Positions 63,953 to 64,000 of a stretch of 64,000 bases of DNA are shown here, piece after piece (position 1 is the first letter of the stretch; each line of letters begins with the position of its first letter). A program made the translations under genes and the position numbers. Origin of the DNA: Taibaiella koreensis (GTDB lineage Bacteria; Bacteroidota; Bacteroidia; Chitinophagales; Chitinophagaceae); the NCBI RefSeq assembly GCF_003545715.1, contig NZ_QVNU01000003.1, forward strand, positions 620,001 through 684,000, in the 5' to 3' direction. The notes beneath the pieces are model-generated. The model saw only the letters and a program-made list of their open reading frames with translations. It was not told the DNA's origin and made no database searches.

Positions 63953-64000
63953 TTATTCTGTCTTCATCCTTGTGAAAATTTCATCACAAAAGGGTTGTGT
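63953..64000 (-). CDS. C-terminal end of an unidentified gene (cut by window end)
   Basis: A minus-strand frame enters from the window edge, encodes TQPFCDEIFTRMKTE and stops at 63953-63955, 6 bases before the glycosyltransferase ATG. The tight spacing suggests it is the upstream gene of the same operon. Fifteen residues are too few to assign a family. Confidence 0.4.
   Translation of the reverse strand, partial: TQPFCDEIFTRMKTE

Overview
The window comes from a Bacteroidota (Bacteroidetes) chromosome, most likely a member of the Chitinophagaceae or a close relative. Four things point there: a complete gliding/type IX secretion core operon (gldK-gldL-gldM-gldN), secreted proteins with type A and type B T9SS sorting domains, TonB/DUF4249/carboxypeptidase-regulatory-like surface proteins, and many start-proximal boxes of the form TAnnTTTG, the Bacteroidetes -7 promoter element, with no obvious Shine-Dalgarno sequences. 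It looks like ordinary chromosome: no transposase, integrase, tRNA, rRNA or CRISPR array was seen. The only structural RNA recognised is the small SRP RNA (ffs) at about 50.8 kb.

Layout. 0-9.5 kb: end of an unidentified protein, a sensor kinase, phosphoglucomutase/phosphomannomutase, cold-shock protein, a secreted protein often labelled 'asparagine synthetase B', an ArnT/PMT-like glycosyltransferase, a DsbD-type disulfide reductase and a small membrane protein. 9.6-17.8 kb: a 1166-residue outer-membrane propeller/barrel protein, a protein that is little more than a T9SS type B sorting domain, a membrane pyrophosphatase fused to an OmpA domain, and a membrane class III nucleotide cyclase. 17.9-23.4 kb: DUF2236 oxygenase-like pair, GT9 heptosyltransferase-like gene, META lipoprotein, ribosomal L21 and L27, a histone H1-like Lys/Ala repeat protein and two tandem paralogous secreted proteins. 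23.5-33 kb: a delta-60 repeat T9SS cargo, a TPR histidine kinase with its NarL-type regulator, pyruvate carboxylase, Ogt. 33-42.4 kb: thioredoxin reductase, DUF4249 lipoprotein, RlmB, a periplasmic thioredoxin-like protein, a TonB-dependent receptor with a DtxR-like operator in front, a transglutaminase-like protein, an alpha/beta hydrolase, a YyaL/DUF255 protein. 42.9-49.6 kb: gldKLMN and an M28 peptidase. 49.7-57.3 kb: SirB1-like protein, SRP RNA, transaldolase-like aldolase, an MlaF-type ATPase, VF530 protein, a PKD-repeat T9SS cargo, PruA. 57.3-64 kb: tandem palindromic repeats, a second NarL regulator/TPR kinase pair, two very small Cys-containing peptides that look like RiPP (lanthipeptide-type) precursors, an MsbA-like ABC transporter and a glycosyltransferase.

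How the genes fit together. The gldKLMN products power and build the T9SS, and at least three predicted cargos of that system are encoded in the same window (13.3, 23.5 and 53.0 kb). Several genes deal with envelope thiol chemistry (DsbD-like, CIWC thioredoxin-like, YyaL-like, TrxB), and several with envelope glycans and lipids (ArnT-like, GT9, MlaF-like, MsbA-like, GT4-like). Two kinase/regulator pairs of matching design lie about 32 kb apart. The most unusual items are the duplicated small-peptide genes at 60.5-60.9 kb, the pyrophosphatase-OmpA fusion, the sorting-domain-only protein and a composite palindromic intergenic element present in two copies (28.5 and 33.0 kb).
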